A DNA stretch of 64,000 nucleotides, from the NCBI GenBank assembly GCA_051294375.1, contig CM119267.1, forward strand, positions 25,245,783-25,309,782, written 5' to 3'. The position numbers and the translations under genes were made by a program. Each line of letters begins with the position of its first letter. The stretch's first letter is position 1. The notes beneath the pieces are model-generated. The model was given only the letters and a program-made list of their open reading frames with translations. It ran no database searches and was not told where the DNA came from. This stretch comes from Paraspadella gotoi. Lineage: Eukaryota > Chaetognatha. This document shows positions 20,678 to 30,928 of this stretch, piece after piece.

Positions 20678-22823
20678 AACCATTCTCTCGCTTTGAACGT
20701 CCCGCTCCCTTATTCTCCAAGTCGGCTTTTTCGCGACCACTTCCGTTTTCAACACGTCAAATTCCCTCTCCCCCACTCCGCCCCAAACCCCTTATCAATT
20801 TGATCTTCTTGTGAATGGTCTCTAGAAAAATCATGTTTTTGTCATTTTGCTCTCATTACTTGTCTTACTTCACCCTCCTTAGTTGATAAAAACAAAGTGT
20901 AACATTTTTAGTATAATTTGTAGGAATACAAGATATCAGCGTATATGACACAATAAAGCCCGATGAAGTTATCAATAACTCTTTAAAAGAGGCGACTTAA
21001 AAGTGAAAATATATGCTGATTTTCTGGTAAAATGTTTGTTGTAGTCAAAGAGCTCCTTCCATTTGAAGAATCCTTTCGCATCCGTTCTTCATCTAGTTTG
21101 ATCAATCATTCAACTATGAATATCTATATATTGTGTTATATAACTGTTAGTGTTATTAAAGAAAATGATGATTACTTGAGTAGATTTGATTGGTAAAACT
21201 ATTGGAAAAATAAAGAGTTATTCTTCTCGTCTCGACAGGTTCCAAATTTATCTGAGTAACTTGAATAATTTTACAACTAATTTATATTTTTCACAGGGCC
21301 TGACATTTTTTTCAAGAAAATTAAAAATTTTTGTATCATGTCAAATGTTAGGATAAATATTTTAAAGCTCAATGAATGTGGGCTCATAGCTTTTTTTACC
21401 TTTATAGAATTCGAGAGAGTTTATAAAGGAAGCATTATGATTTGCTCTGATGGACTGAAAAACGATGAAGATTTTGGCTGCCGTCTTTGAGGTCGTCGGT
21501 GTGACTCGCTTTTCGTTCGCTTATCTGGTCACGCCATCAAGATAAACGTTTTTTTTTTCTTTTTCTACTGCCCAGATTTTGATACTATGTACTTATGAAT
21601 CGTTAGTAAACGTTGAATAAAAAACAAACTGAAAGCGTGGAGATGGAAGATGGGGCAGCGATCTATGGAACTCTTGATTATTTCAGAGTTGCGTCCATTT
21701 TTTGTGACAAATCTGGATTTTTTAAAAAAATGACGAATTTAATTTTAAATTAAGTAAAGATTTTATCATATGATCTGATTGAATACAGTATGAGAATTTA
21801 AATTTTATAATATTCCAGGATAAAGTATCAGAACAACTGACTCAAAAATTGATGTATAATTTTAGCGCTGTTAATAAACATTTGGAATTTCAAATCGTGT
21901 TTGACTTCGGTTTGAGATTTGATAATTTTTTTGAAATGTGAACGTAAAAAAGAGATGTGATTAGAGACGAAGGTGATAATAATCTAGTGAAATCGTGGAA
22001 CTTAAGGATAAGTGATGAAGATTAATCGGATGAGGTTAAAAAATGCGAAGAATAAGATGGAGGTTCCTGTTCATCAAAGGTTCGCGCTTAATTCACTTTT
22101 CTTATTGTCGCTCATCGACTTTCAATTCCTTCATTATTTTCGCTTTACTCTGTATTTAACTCGAGAATGATTGATGCAGCAATAGGCGAGAAAATTGTTT
22201 TACAACTTCATATTTAATGAATTAATTTTTTGGGGGTTCCTGAGTGAAAATTATTAGGTTAGGCAAATGATTAAAATCTAAGTAAACGCAAAAACGACTG
22301 CATTCATGTCATTTGCCTTTTTATTCCCGTTTTTCGCAAAGATTCGCCGCTTCTTCGTATCTTGAGACGTTCCAGATTTTTTAAAAGATCGACAATTCCG
22401 CCGGTTTCAATGAATTTTGTAATCGAAGCCAGAAAATCATTGGGACATGAATGTGCGTCGACCCTTCGGGGAAATTGAAGCCAACCCTTTTTTTTCACTT
22501 AATCGTCTTCAATAAAATTTTCTCGACGTTTTGATAATAGTCTTCTGAACAATTTTATTGACTAAGTTTTATATTTGGCAAACTTTTTTTTGTTGTTTTT
22601 TTTTTTAGTTAGCTTTCGTTAATTTTGAATTCTTCGATTTATTTTTCGCATTTATTGCCCATAGTTATAAATTTTATACTTATCCCCCCCCATCCCTTCC
22701 TCCGAAAATTCCGGACGCGGTCTCATTGTCTTAATTTCTCTCCGTCAGGAAAATCGTTCCCATTCCGGAATCATGAGAAACTAAAAACTGTGATCAGCTT
22801 CGGTCGCTCGATTTTCGCGAGCC
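20678..22823. other. 2.1-kb AT-rich spacer
   Basis: Spacer between CSNK1 and the ARHGAP gene. No supported coding exon. A 64-codon minus-strand ORF at 22304-22498 is not convincing. The last few hundred bases before 22824 probably hold the ARHGAP 5' UTR. Confidence 0.5.
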
Positions 22824-25046
22824 ATGAATAACCTCAGCAGCTTCCGGCACCGCGTCAAGGTGACCTTGAACGCGGAGAGGACGGAGGACGAGGTTCTCGC
22901 GGAACTGAGCTACCTAAAGAATCGCGTGGACCTCACGCACAACCTGGTTGCGCAACTCAACAAAAAACTGGAGAACTTCGTCCGCGACTACGGAAAAACA
23001 ACGGAGGAGAAAAAGCTGAAAAAAATCCCCGAGGAAATCGTCTCCGTCATCATGCGACAGTTTGGGCACAACCTCCTCAAGGAATTCCCCGACACGAGCA
23101 TCCTCGGCGACGTCGTCTCTAAATGCGGGGAGACCGAACACGAAATGGCTCAATTTCAGGCCAACTACGACGCGCGCTTGGAGCACAACGTTCTCCTTCC
23201 CCTGCAGACGATGATGGAGGACGACTACGACGCCATTCAGAAGAACATGAGGACGCTGCAAAATCTTGCCATGAAGGTCGACTTGGCCAAGTCCAAGTAC
23301 AAAGACTCTCAAGACAAACTCCACAAGTATTTCAAGACTCCCGTCGGAGATCCCGAGCGGGAGAGGGAGTTGCGCGAAAAATTGAGCCAAGCCGACGACG
23401 AAGTGGAGATGGCCACGCAGAACATGGAACAGTTTAAGGACACCGTCGCCACTAGCCTCCTCGCCTTCGTCAACAAGGAGACGGAGACCTCGGAAAAGCT
23501 TATGGATTTGCTCATAATTCAGAGAGACTATCACTACAGTTGCTATCGGCAAATCGACGAACTCCTACCAATTTTGAGGGACAGAATCAAGGACTACTCC
23601 CACAAACCCGTCTACGGTTTAGAGTTGAAGGAGCACCTTCGCGTCACCGGTCGAGAAATCGCCGTCCCGTTGGAAGAATGCTCGTCGGCCATTAGCGAGA
23701 TCGGGTTAGTCGAGGAAGGGCTCTTGAGAATTCCCGGGAGCAACTCTCGAATTAAGCGAATCATCGCCGCCTTCAATTATCCCGGCCAGGTGGACTGGGA
23801 CTACTTCTCCACGGACGTCCACAGCATCGGCGGCGCCTTGAAGCAATACTTCCGTGATTTGCCTGAGCCTTTGCTGACTTTTTCGCTCTACGACGCTTGG
23901 ATCGAATGCGCGCAGGAGCTACAATCTCGGACGAGCGACGACGGGGTCTTCGATCCGACCCCGCTGGTCGCGCTGCTTGAGAAACTCCCGCGATCCAACT
24001 TCGTCAATCTTCGTTATCTCGTCAAGTTCCTCGTCGAAGTCTCAAAATCCTCTGACGTGAACAAGATGACCCCGACCAACTTGGCCATCGTCATGGGTGG
24101 GAATCTGTTGTGGCGCAACGTGGAAGATGCGTCGGCGCTTCGTCACACGCCTTTGAAGAATCTCCTAGTCGAGACCTTCATCTCTCATCACGAAAAACTC
24201 TTTCCAGATTTCAAGTTTTCCCCCAATCGACTCCTCAAGCATGAGACCTTGGGAGAGACCATCCCACCGTCAAACGCGCCGTCCGCCTTAGGAGTTTCCG
24301 CCTTGATTCTCGGCGCTCCCGCAAATCACTCCAATTCTGCTGGTCCTCTGGAGAGAGAAAGCTCCCCTTTTCTCGGTGGGCCGGGGCGGGAAGCCTCCCC
24401 ATCCACCAACTCCGCGCGAGGAGTGAAGGCTGCGGGTTCCGATGGAGCGAAGCCTAACGATAATCTCTATCCGAATTTGCTGAAACCGATGGGGACGCTG
24501 CCGCGCAAGAGTGTCAAGCAAAGGCCCGCGCCGCACCCTGGTTCTCAAGATTCCCGTCCGCTATCCGGCCCGCCGAATTTTCCGCCGCCGAGTCTTCCGC
24601 TGGCTAAAAAGGCGGCAGAGGCAGAAAACTCCGCGCCCGCCGTGCCCGCCGTGCAGGCCTCGCACGCCGCACCAGTCTCGCCCGCCATTTCTATAGTCAA
24701 TGGAGTCGATACTGCTGAAATTTCCTTGGTTGTCGGCGATGCACCGGACGGCGTCGCCCCACCCGCTGCAGCAGCAGAACCCGCTCCTCAGCCGCGGCCT
24801 CGAAAGCTGCCGCCGACGGGTGAGAAGCCGCCCGTCGCTCGAGAAGCCAAGCCCGCGCTCCCCGTAGAATCGACGCCGTCTGATTCGATTCGACCTCCGC
24901 GTCCAGCATCCAAACCACCGCTTGCTTCTAACGCTGACAAATCGCCTCAACCCGGCGGCAGGCCGCCACCGAGGCCCATGAGCGGACCGCCTCCGCCCCC
25001 ACCGAACAAGCCATCCAACAATGAGGATGCATTCACTCATTTGTAA
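22824..25046 (+). CDS. ARHGAP17: BAR-RhoGAP protein, RICH family (ARHGAP17/44)
   Basis: Intronless 740-aa protein. Residues 1-240 form an N-BAR domain (VKVTLNAERTEDEVLAELSY, NMRTLQNLAMKVDLAKSKYK). Residues about 255-440 form a RhoGAP domain with the arginine finger in EEGLLRIPGSNSRIKR and the DLPEPLLTF motif. The remainder is Pro-rich, with likely SH3 ligands (RPPPRPMSGPPPPPP). The protein ends DAFTHL, a class I PDZ-ligand pattern (T-x-L), as RICH proteins also end in PDZ ligands. RICH proteins bind curved membranes and inactivate Cdc42/Rac at junctions and endocytic sites. Absence of introns over 2.2 kb is notable for this family. Confidence 0.93.
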   Translation: MNNLSSFRHRVKVTLNAERTEDEVLAELSYLKNRVDLTHNLVAQLNKKLENFVRDYGKTTEEKKLKKIPEEIVSVIMRQFGHNLLKEFPDTSILGDVVSKCGETEHEMAQFQANYDARLEHNVLLPLQTMMEDDYDAIQKNMRTLQNLAMKVDLAKSKYKDSQDKLHKYFKTPVGDPERERELREKLSQADDEVEMATQNMEQFKDTVATSLLAFVNKETETSEKLMDLLIIQRDYHYSCYRQIDELLPILRDRIKDYSHKPVYGLELKEHLRVTGREIAVPLEECSSAISEIGLVEEGLLRIPGSNSRIKRIIAAFNYPGQVDWDYFSTDVHSIGGALKQYFRDLPEPLLTFSLYDAWIECAQELQSRTSDDGVFDPTPLVALLEKLPRSNFVNLRYLVKFLVEVSKSSDVNKMTPTNLAIVMGGNLLWRNVEDASALRHTPLKNLLVETFISHHEKLFPDFKFSPNRLLKHETLGETIPPSNAPSALGVSALILGAPANHSNSAGPLERESSPFLGGPGREASPSTNSARGVKAAGSDGAKPNDNLYPNLLKPMGTLPRKSVKQRPAPHPGSQDSRPLSGPPNFPPPSLPLAKKAAEAENSAPAVPAVQASHAAPVSPAISIVNGVDTAEISLVVGDAPDGVAPPAAAAEPAPQPRPRKLPPTGEKPPVAREAKPALPVESTPSDSIRPPRPASKPPLASNADKSPQPGGRPPPRPMSGPPPPPPNKPSNNEDAFTHL

Positions 25047-25947
25047 CTCTCTCTCTCTCTCTCTCTCTCTCGATTAAATATATAAGAACTTAAAAGGTTC
25101 TAATCATAAAAATAAATAAAAATGATCTGTTCTTACGTATTGTTAATCATATCGTTGCGATTTTTTTCAACAGAGTTTCAGTTTACGCCTATAATTTTCA
25201 ATTTTATTTTGCCTCAGTATTGTCTTCAAGTCAAAAAGATGCGTTTAATAATAATTACTGAAACATCTCAAGAAGTAAATAAAATGTTATTAGACATTCG
25301 TTTTTCTTCGGTTGTTACAAGCTTGATGTCTACCAAGAGTTTATTAGCCATTAGTTATTAAATACAAAGGTGACTGGGTGAAAATTACATAAAATTATTG
25401 GTATTGTGGCAAAGATTATTTCTCAAGCAACTCGCTACAGTGTGAAGGACTCTGCTTTCTGAAATTATTTTTTTTATTTTTTTAACTTAACGGCTTGCAA
25501 GTTTTAACTAAAAGAACAATAATATAGTCTCCCAACCTACTATATGTATTTTTCGTTTATGAAATGTAATAAATTAATTAATTCTTGCTACTATAAGAGA
25601 GAGCGTTAAAGTAACGGTGAAATTTTAGAGAAATAATTAGTCAACCAATATAAAATGCTAAGATGTTTTTCTCCTGCCCAGAGAATTGAGTTTTGTCTAA
25701 ATCTCACTGGTCTTTGTGACGATCGCAAGCTGATTCCTTTTTATCTTATACTATTTGGACAGAGCGTTTAATCCAGGGCGATCCCTCGTCCCCCGTTATT
25801 CCGCTTTGTTTCATTGTAACGCTGATTTAGTTTTCTTTTTTTTTTCTAAATCGCTTTTTCGTTGGTGATTTTTTTTTTTTTTTATTTATTGGGTTTTGAA
25901 ATTTTACTTGGCACTTTCAATCTCCGCAGTAGAAAAGAAAAAAGGAA
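25047..25947. other. Spacer with a (CT)n microsatellite
   Basis: 901-bp AT-rich spacer. A CT microsatellite lies directly after the ARHGAP stop (about 25049-25071). No gene recognised. Confidence 0.55.
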
Positions 25948-27579
25948 ATGAGCGGCGATCGTCGTTATTCTATCGTCGAGTATTTCGATGAACACGAGGG
26001 CTACCGTTGCGGTTACTGCAAAAGCCCCGATGGCAACTTCTCTCAAGGCATGTGGGCCCACGCCTTGACCTGTGGAGACTATCAGGACCTAATCGACCGA
26101 GGCTGGAGACGGAGCGGAAAGTATTGCTATAAGCCTCTTCTTGGCGTCATGTGCTGCCCCTCCTACACGGTAATGTGCGAGGCCATAGAGTTCCGACCCA
26201 CCAAGTCGCAGAAGAAAGTCTTGAAGGTTTTCAACCGATTCTTGGCGACCGGAGAGAAGAAAACCAAGTCCGAATCCTCCAGCGACCAAGTCATGCAGAC
26301 TCCGGAACCCCGTCAAGCTACCGTCCAGTCGCCAACTCGCCTCAACCTGTCTACGCGGCCGGTACCGAAAAAGGGAATGGGACCGGATCCCTCCAAGCCT
26401 CGGCCGGTCAAGGCAAAATCATTGAGGCGAGAGAGATGGAAATTAAAAGCTTCCGGATCTTCGTTGCAGTCGGCCGAATTTCCGTCTTTGTCTGCCGGAT
26501 CTTCATCTTTACTAGCCGAATCTTCATCTCTGTCGGTCGAATCTCCGTCTTTGGTGGGTGGAACCTCATCCTTGCGGGTTGAATCATTGTCGCAGTCGTC
26601 CGAATCTCCGTCTTTGTCGGCCGGTTCCTCGTCGCAGTCGGAAGGATCTTTAAAACTTACGGCTGGATCATCGGCCGAGTATACGAAAAAAGGAGGCGGA
26701 TTCGAAAAAACTTTAATCGATCTCATCTCGGATGGAGAGAGACTGAAAGATCCCAAAGTCAAGTTTGAATTGAAACTGGTTCGATCCCATCCTCCATCCG
26801 AGGAGTTTAGATCTTCCTTTCAAGAGTCTTATCAATTGTATAAAAAGTATCAGATGAAGATACATGACGATCCGCCGGACAAGTGCACCGAGAAACAGGT
26901 GTTTAACAGTGAAGTGAAGTGAAGTGAAAACAAACAAAGAGTTTGCTAATATTTTTATGAATTTCAGTATCAACGTTTCCTGTGCGACTCTCCTCTCATC
27001 TCGAGCGATTCCGGCGGCGAGCATCCGTTCGGCTCCTATCATCAACAGTACTATTTTGACGATCGTCTCGTCGCCGTCGGTGTGGTGGACATTTTGCCCG
27101 CTTGCGTCTCCTCCGTTTATCTCTATTACGACCCTGACTTTGACTTCCTCACCCTCGGCACGTTGTCCGCCCTTCGCGAGATTCGCTTCGCTCAGACACT
27201 CTCCTCGACGATCCCTTCCTTGCGTCGCTACTACATGGGGTTCTATATTCACTCTTGTCCTAAAATGAGGTACAAGGGTTCCTATTCTCCTTCTTTCTTA
27301 CTCTGCCCCGAGAAGTACAGGTGGCACCCGATCGAGCGATGCGTCCAGAAACTCGACGCGACAAAGTATTCTCGGTTTGAGGACGAGGAGACCGCGCCGG
27401 CCAATACTTTCGACGGGGAACTCGACCAGGTGTTGGTCCTGCACGAGGGTTTCCCCATGAACTACGGGACATATCGTGCATTTCGACCCGACGCTGGAGA
27501 CGAAGAGGAAGTCAGAGGCTACGCAGAATACGTGGGGAAATGCGCAGAGTCGATGCTGCTTTATCGCGGGAAAAATTGA
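25948..27579 (+). CDS. ATE1: Arginyl-tRNA--protein transferase
   Basis: Two exons, 25948-26898 and 26968-27579, join in phase to 520 aa. The N-terminal domain has YRCGYCKSPDGNFSQGMWAH, DYQDLIDRGWRRSGKY and the CCPSYT pair, which contain the conserved Cys residues. The C-terminal domain carries the GNAT-like blocks LVAVGVVDILPACVSSVYLY and LREIRFAQ, plus YYMGFYIHSCPKMRYKG. ATE1 transfers Arg from Arg-tRNA to N-terminal Asp, Glu or oxidised Cys, making N-degrons. Between the domains is a Ser-rich insert built of ten 7-residue units (26455-26664). The ORF is otherwise of normal length. Confidence 0.95.
26455..26664 (+). repeat. 21-bp coding minisatellite in ATE1
   Basis: Ten in-frame 21-bp units of the form (E/G)SxSLSA, for example GSSSLLA, ESSSLSV, ESPSLVG, ESPSLSA, GSSSQSE. 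They form a Ser-rich linker between the two ATE1 domains. Confidence 0.85.
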
Positions 27580-27815
27580 GGCCATCGAATTAATCCGGTG
27601 CAGTCAATCAAAAAAAGAACAATCTGCGCCATGTCTTGTGTTGCTTTGTCTTTCGACGAAGCAAAAACAATGTTACTTGGTGCTTTTTTTTTTTTTTTTT
27701 TCATTCAGTCACTGTGACGAAGTTTTTAAATCTTTTAAATGGTTTTTTCTTTAAAAGTTTTTCTCGTGATCAAGCCCTTATATTTATTAGTTTTTGTTTC
27801 CATAGTAACAACACA

Positions 27816-30797
27816 ATGGCCGCCCATTTAAAAAAGAGGGCCTTGGCGGAGTACGGAAACGGCTCCCCCACAGAAACTCTCGCTCCAACCCCGAAAAGTT
27901 CAGAAACACAACCAGCGACGACCAAACGTCTCAAACTGATTTGGAAGCCGCAGTGGTCTCTATTAAAGGATCAACGACCGCCGGCGATCACATTTTTGGA
28001 GCGGTTGACCTCTCCCTCTCTCCCACCCTCGCAGGACGTCATGCAGATTCTCATGGAGTTTGCCAACGCGTTTCCAGTGGCCGCGGCTCAAGTCGCTCCT
28101 TGCGTCGCGGTCCTGATCGAAGTCTTCGCCAAAGAGAAGGATCCTACTGTCCGTGTCAAAATCTGTCTCGTCCTCGGCGAGCTTAGCCTCGTTCCCTCCC
28201 AAACCGCAGCCAAGAATCTCGTGGGAGAATTCAAGAAGATGATGGCCACCGAGGCCTCCCACAAGGTGAAAGCTCAGCTCTTGACGACTCTGGCGCTAAT
28301 ATGCAAGAATCATCAAAGAGAACACGCTGTGGTCGGAGCCGCCTTCGAACTGGCTAAAAACTCTGTCAAAGATACTAATCATCACGTTCGTCGAACCGGC
28401 TTAATGGTCTTGGGAGAAGCGTGTTCGCGCGGCGCTGGCACCGCTCAAAAGCAGACGGCCGCAGAGGCGCAGCGCATTATCGTCAATTTTACGCAGGATT
28501 CGGACGCTCGAGTGCGGACCGGCGCCTTCGTCGCGCTGTTGACTATGCATCGCCGCGGCGTGGCGTTGGAGCGGAGCTTGTACGAACCCGTCTGCGCGGC
28601 GCTTAACGACGAGAACGAGGGCGTGAGGGTCGCGGCCGCCGAACTCGTCTGGGTCTTGTGTCAAGTCTTCCCGGAAAGCCCCTTCGTGTGCTCGGACTCG
28701 AAGGAAGAGCTGCGACTCGTGGACGACGGGTTCGGGAAGCTCTGCTCCCTCGTCGGGGACGTCAGCATGGTAGTGCGGGCCAAGGCCGCAGGACTCTTGG
28801 GTTCGATTCATCTTGTTTCGCAAAGATTCTTGGATCAAACTCTGGACAAAAAGCTTATGTCTAACATGAGGAGGAAAGAGTCCCTTCACGAGAGGAACAA
28901 GCAAATGTACGCCAGCGGCGAGTGGGCCTCCGGCAACAAGTGGGCCTCGGACGCGCCAAAGGATCTCATCAAAGCCGAAACTCTTAGCGTCATCAGCCTC
29001 GGTGCCTGCGGCGCTTTCGTCCACGGCTTGGAGGACGAATTCTTAGAGGTGCGCTCGGCAGCGTTGGACTCGATCTGCGAGTTGGCTTCAAACTCGGCGC
29101 GGTTTGCGACTCTGTCGATGGACTTTCTCGTCGACATGTTGAACGACGAGATCGAAGGGATTCGCCTAAACGCCATCTTTTCATTGCGAAAAATCAGCCG
29201 CCACATCGTTTTTCGCGACGACCAGTTGGACACAGTTCTCTCCATCGTCGACGACGCCGCTTTCGAAGTGCGTGAGGGGCTTCATGCACTATTGGCCGCC
29301 GGTTCCATCGCTACAAAGAACGGACTCATGACTTCCGTGCTGCGCCTCTTACGCAATCTCTGCAAATATCCTCAAGACCGAGAGTCCATATGGAAATGTT
29401 TTCATCACCTGGGTGCGAATCACCCGACGCTCGTATTGTCTCTCGTCAACGAACTTTTGAGCACCCACGCCTACTTCGATACTCCGGAACCCAACATGGA
29501 CGATCCTGCCTACATCTCGGTTCTCATTCTCGTTTTCAATGCCGCCGCGCAAACGCCCACCATCGTTCCTCATTTTCCCGATCACACAGTCGGTCACTAC
29601 TCTTTCATTCGCGCCCTAATTCCGGATATCGTCCCACATTTGCCCGCTCTTAGTCCGTCGAGCTCCCATGTTGAAAACGCTGAGCAGGAGGCGTCGCAGA
29701 ACCTTTCTAGTTTCTTGCGTTCGACGCTTGACAAGATTTCGGAAGTGGCCAACCTAGAATCCGGCCAGCGTCGCCACGGCCTCGTCCAAATGCTCGTTCG
29801 CGACTTGGAGAGGGTCGCCTCGGTGGACGCCGATCTTTCGGCGACCGCGAAATGCGTGGCCACTTTTCACAGGGTTCAGATGCAGCTTGAACAAGCGCAG
29901 CTGTCTGGCGGCGTCGGGACAATAGCCGGCGCGAAAACCGATCCGCAGTCTAGTCGTTCAGAGAGTGATCGGGCCAGCGTCGTCGACGAGGCCGTCCTCA
30001 TCACCTCGCATTTGGATAAAAAGTTTTTGGGTCTCGGAACTCAAGATCGCGTGACCATTCATTGTCTTCATCTTCGCGCCAAATCCCTGCAAATGATCGC
30101 CGCCGGATCGCAGACTGACAACAAACTTCAAGCGTTTCGACTCTGCGAGCAATACGTAAAGCAGTTGGAAATACTCCAAATCTATTTGGAAAACGCGAAC
30201 GGATCCGCGGAAATCGACTCGGCCACGGAACAGATCATTCGGGCGCACTCGACGAATCAGTTGGACCCAAACAATCCGAGCGCGCTCGTCAAGTTCCTCC
30301 AGCCTCTATTCAGCGCCTCGTCGTCGTTATTACGCCTCGATCCCTGGAACAATTTGAGAGCGGCCAAAGCGGTCATCACGTCGCCCGGTCCCAGCGCCGC
30401 CGAAAACGCGCTGAAATTCGCCTCGGGAATGGGAACCTCCGTCCAAGTGCAAGCTACGCTCGAGAACGTGCGCGACGTGCACTCGATTCGGGTGCGCGTG
30501 CGTTATCCCGACCTCCAGACGCAGTTCAGTTGTCCCAATGTGACTTACGACTTTAAAAAGAAAGGACCTTTGACGTATAGACTCGTGACGAAGGTGGTTT
30601 TAACTCATGGCCAGTGGTCGGAGCCGTGTCCCGTCGAGTTGTCTATCGTCTATTGTCAAACGGACAAGGAAACTATTAATTCTGGCGGCGGCGGAAGCGG
30701 CGGCGGGAGAGCGATTGCGTCGACAGCAACGGAAGTGATCGAATTGTCAAAACCAGTCAACGTTCTTCTTAACCCGAAATCGAGCATTTTGTTTTGA
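27816..30797 (+). CDS. INTS4: Integrator complex subunit 4
   Basis: Intronless; ATG at 27816 gives MAAHLKKRALAEYGNG, the INTS4 N-terminus, so the upstream in-frame extension is not used. 993 aa. HEAT repeats fill the N-terminal two thirds (DPTVRVKICLVLGELS, DARVRTGAFVALLTMHRRG, VRLVDDGFGKLC-type ELRLVDDGFGKLCSLVGD). Strongly conserved blocks are FLDQTLDKKLMSNMRRK, ACGAFVHGLEDEFLEVRSAA, DFLVDMLNDEIEGIRLNAIF and STHAYFDTPEPNMDDPAYIS. The C-terminus is a beta domain. INTS4 scaffolds the INTS9-INTS11 cleavage module that processes snRNAs and attenuates Pol II transcription. An acceptor-like TTTCCATAG lies 10 bp before the ATG. Confidence 0.95.
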   Translation: MAAHLKKRALAEYGNGSPTETLAPTPKSSETQPATTKRLKLIWKPQWSLLKDQRPPAITFLERLTSPSLPPSQDVMQILMEFANAFPVAAAQVAPCVAVLIEVFAKEKDPTVRVKICLVLGELSLVPSQTAAKNLVGEFKKMMATEASHKVKAQLLTTLALICKNHQREHAVVGAAFELAKNSVKDTNHHVRRTGLMVLGEACSRGAGTAQKQTAAEAQRIIVNFTQDSDARVRTGAFVALLTMHRRGVALERSLYEPVCAALNDENEGVRVAAAELVWVLCQVFPESPFVCSDSKEELRLVDDGFGKLCSLVGDVSMVVRAKAAGLLGSIHLVSQRFLDQTLDKKLMSNMRRKESLHERNKQMYASGEWASGNKWASDAPKDLIKAETLSVISLGACGAFVHGLEDEFLEVRSAALDSICELASNSARFATLSMDFLVDMLNDEIEGIRLNAIFSLRKISRHIVFRDDQLDTVLSIVDDAAFEVREGLHALLAAGSIATKNGLMTSVLRLLRNLCKYPQDRESIWKCFHHLGANHPTLVLSLVNELLSTHAYFDTPEPNMDDPAYISVLILVFNAAAQTPTIVPHFPDHTVGHYSFIRALIPDIVPHLPALSPSSSHVENAEQEASQNLSSFLRSTLDKISEVANLESGQRRHGLVQMLVRDLERVASVDADLSATAKCVATFHRVQMQLEQAQLSGGVGTIAGAKTDPQSSRSESDRASVVDEAVLITSHLDKKFLGLGTQDRVTIHCLHLRAKSLQMIAAGSQTDNKLQAFRLCEQYVKQLEILQIYLENANGSAEIDSATEQIIRAHSTNQLDPNNPSALVKFLQPLFSASSSLLRLDPWNNLRAAKAVITSPGPSAAENALKFASGMGTSVQVQATLENVRDVHSIRVRVRYPDLQTQFSCPNVTYDFKKKGPLTYRLVTKVVLTHGQWSEPCPVELSIVYCQTDKETINSGGGGSGGGRAIASTATEVIELSKPVNVLLNPKSSILF

Positions 30798-30928
30798 AAC
30801 ATTTTTCACTTCGTATTTAATTATTTTTTTTCGGTTTAAGTATTTTTTTATTGTAGTTTTTTGTTTGACTTACACGAAACTATGTCCTAACAGTTGTTGG
30901 CCAAAGAGAAGACTCGGATCGTAAGTCC

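Noticed and set aside
21430-21560. Possible C/D snoRNA (CGATGAA box C-like).
   Set aside because: No CTGA box D at suitable distance and no terminal stem.
22304-22498. 64-codon minus-strand ORF upstream of ARHGAP.
   Set aside because: No recognisable domain, no signal peptide and no clear GC or codon-use contrast; chance ORF or 5' UTR more likely.
24561-25040. 159-codon minus-strand ORF opposite the ARHGAP Pro-rich tail.
   Set aside because: Arg/Gly-rich shadow of a Pro-rich coding region.
27636-27815. N-terminal extension of INTS4 by 60 codons.
   Set aside because: It is Phe-rich low-complexity sequence, and the ATG at 27816 starts with the conserved MAAHLKKR.
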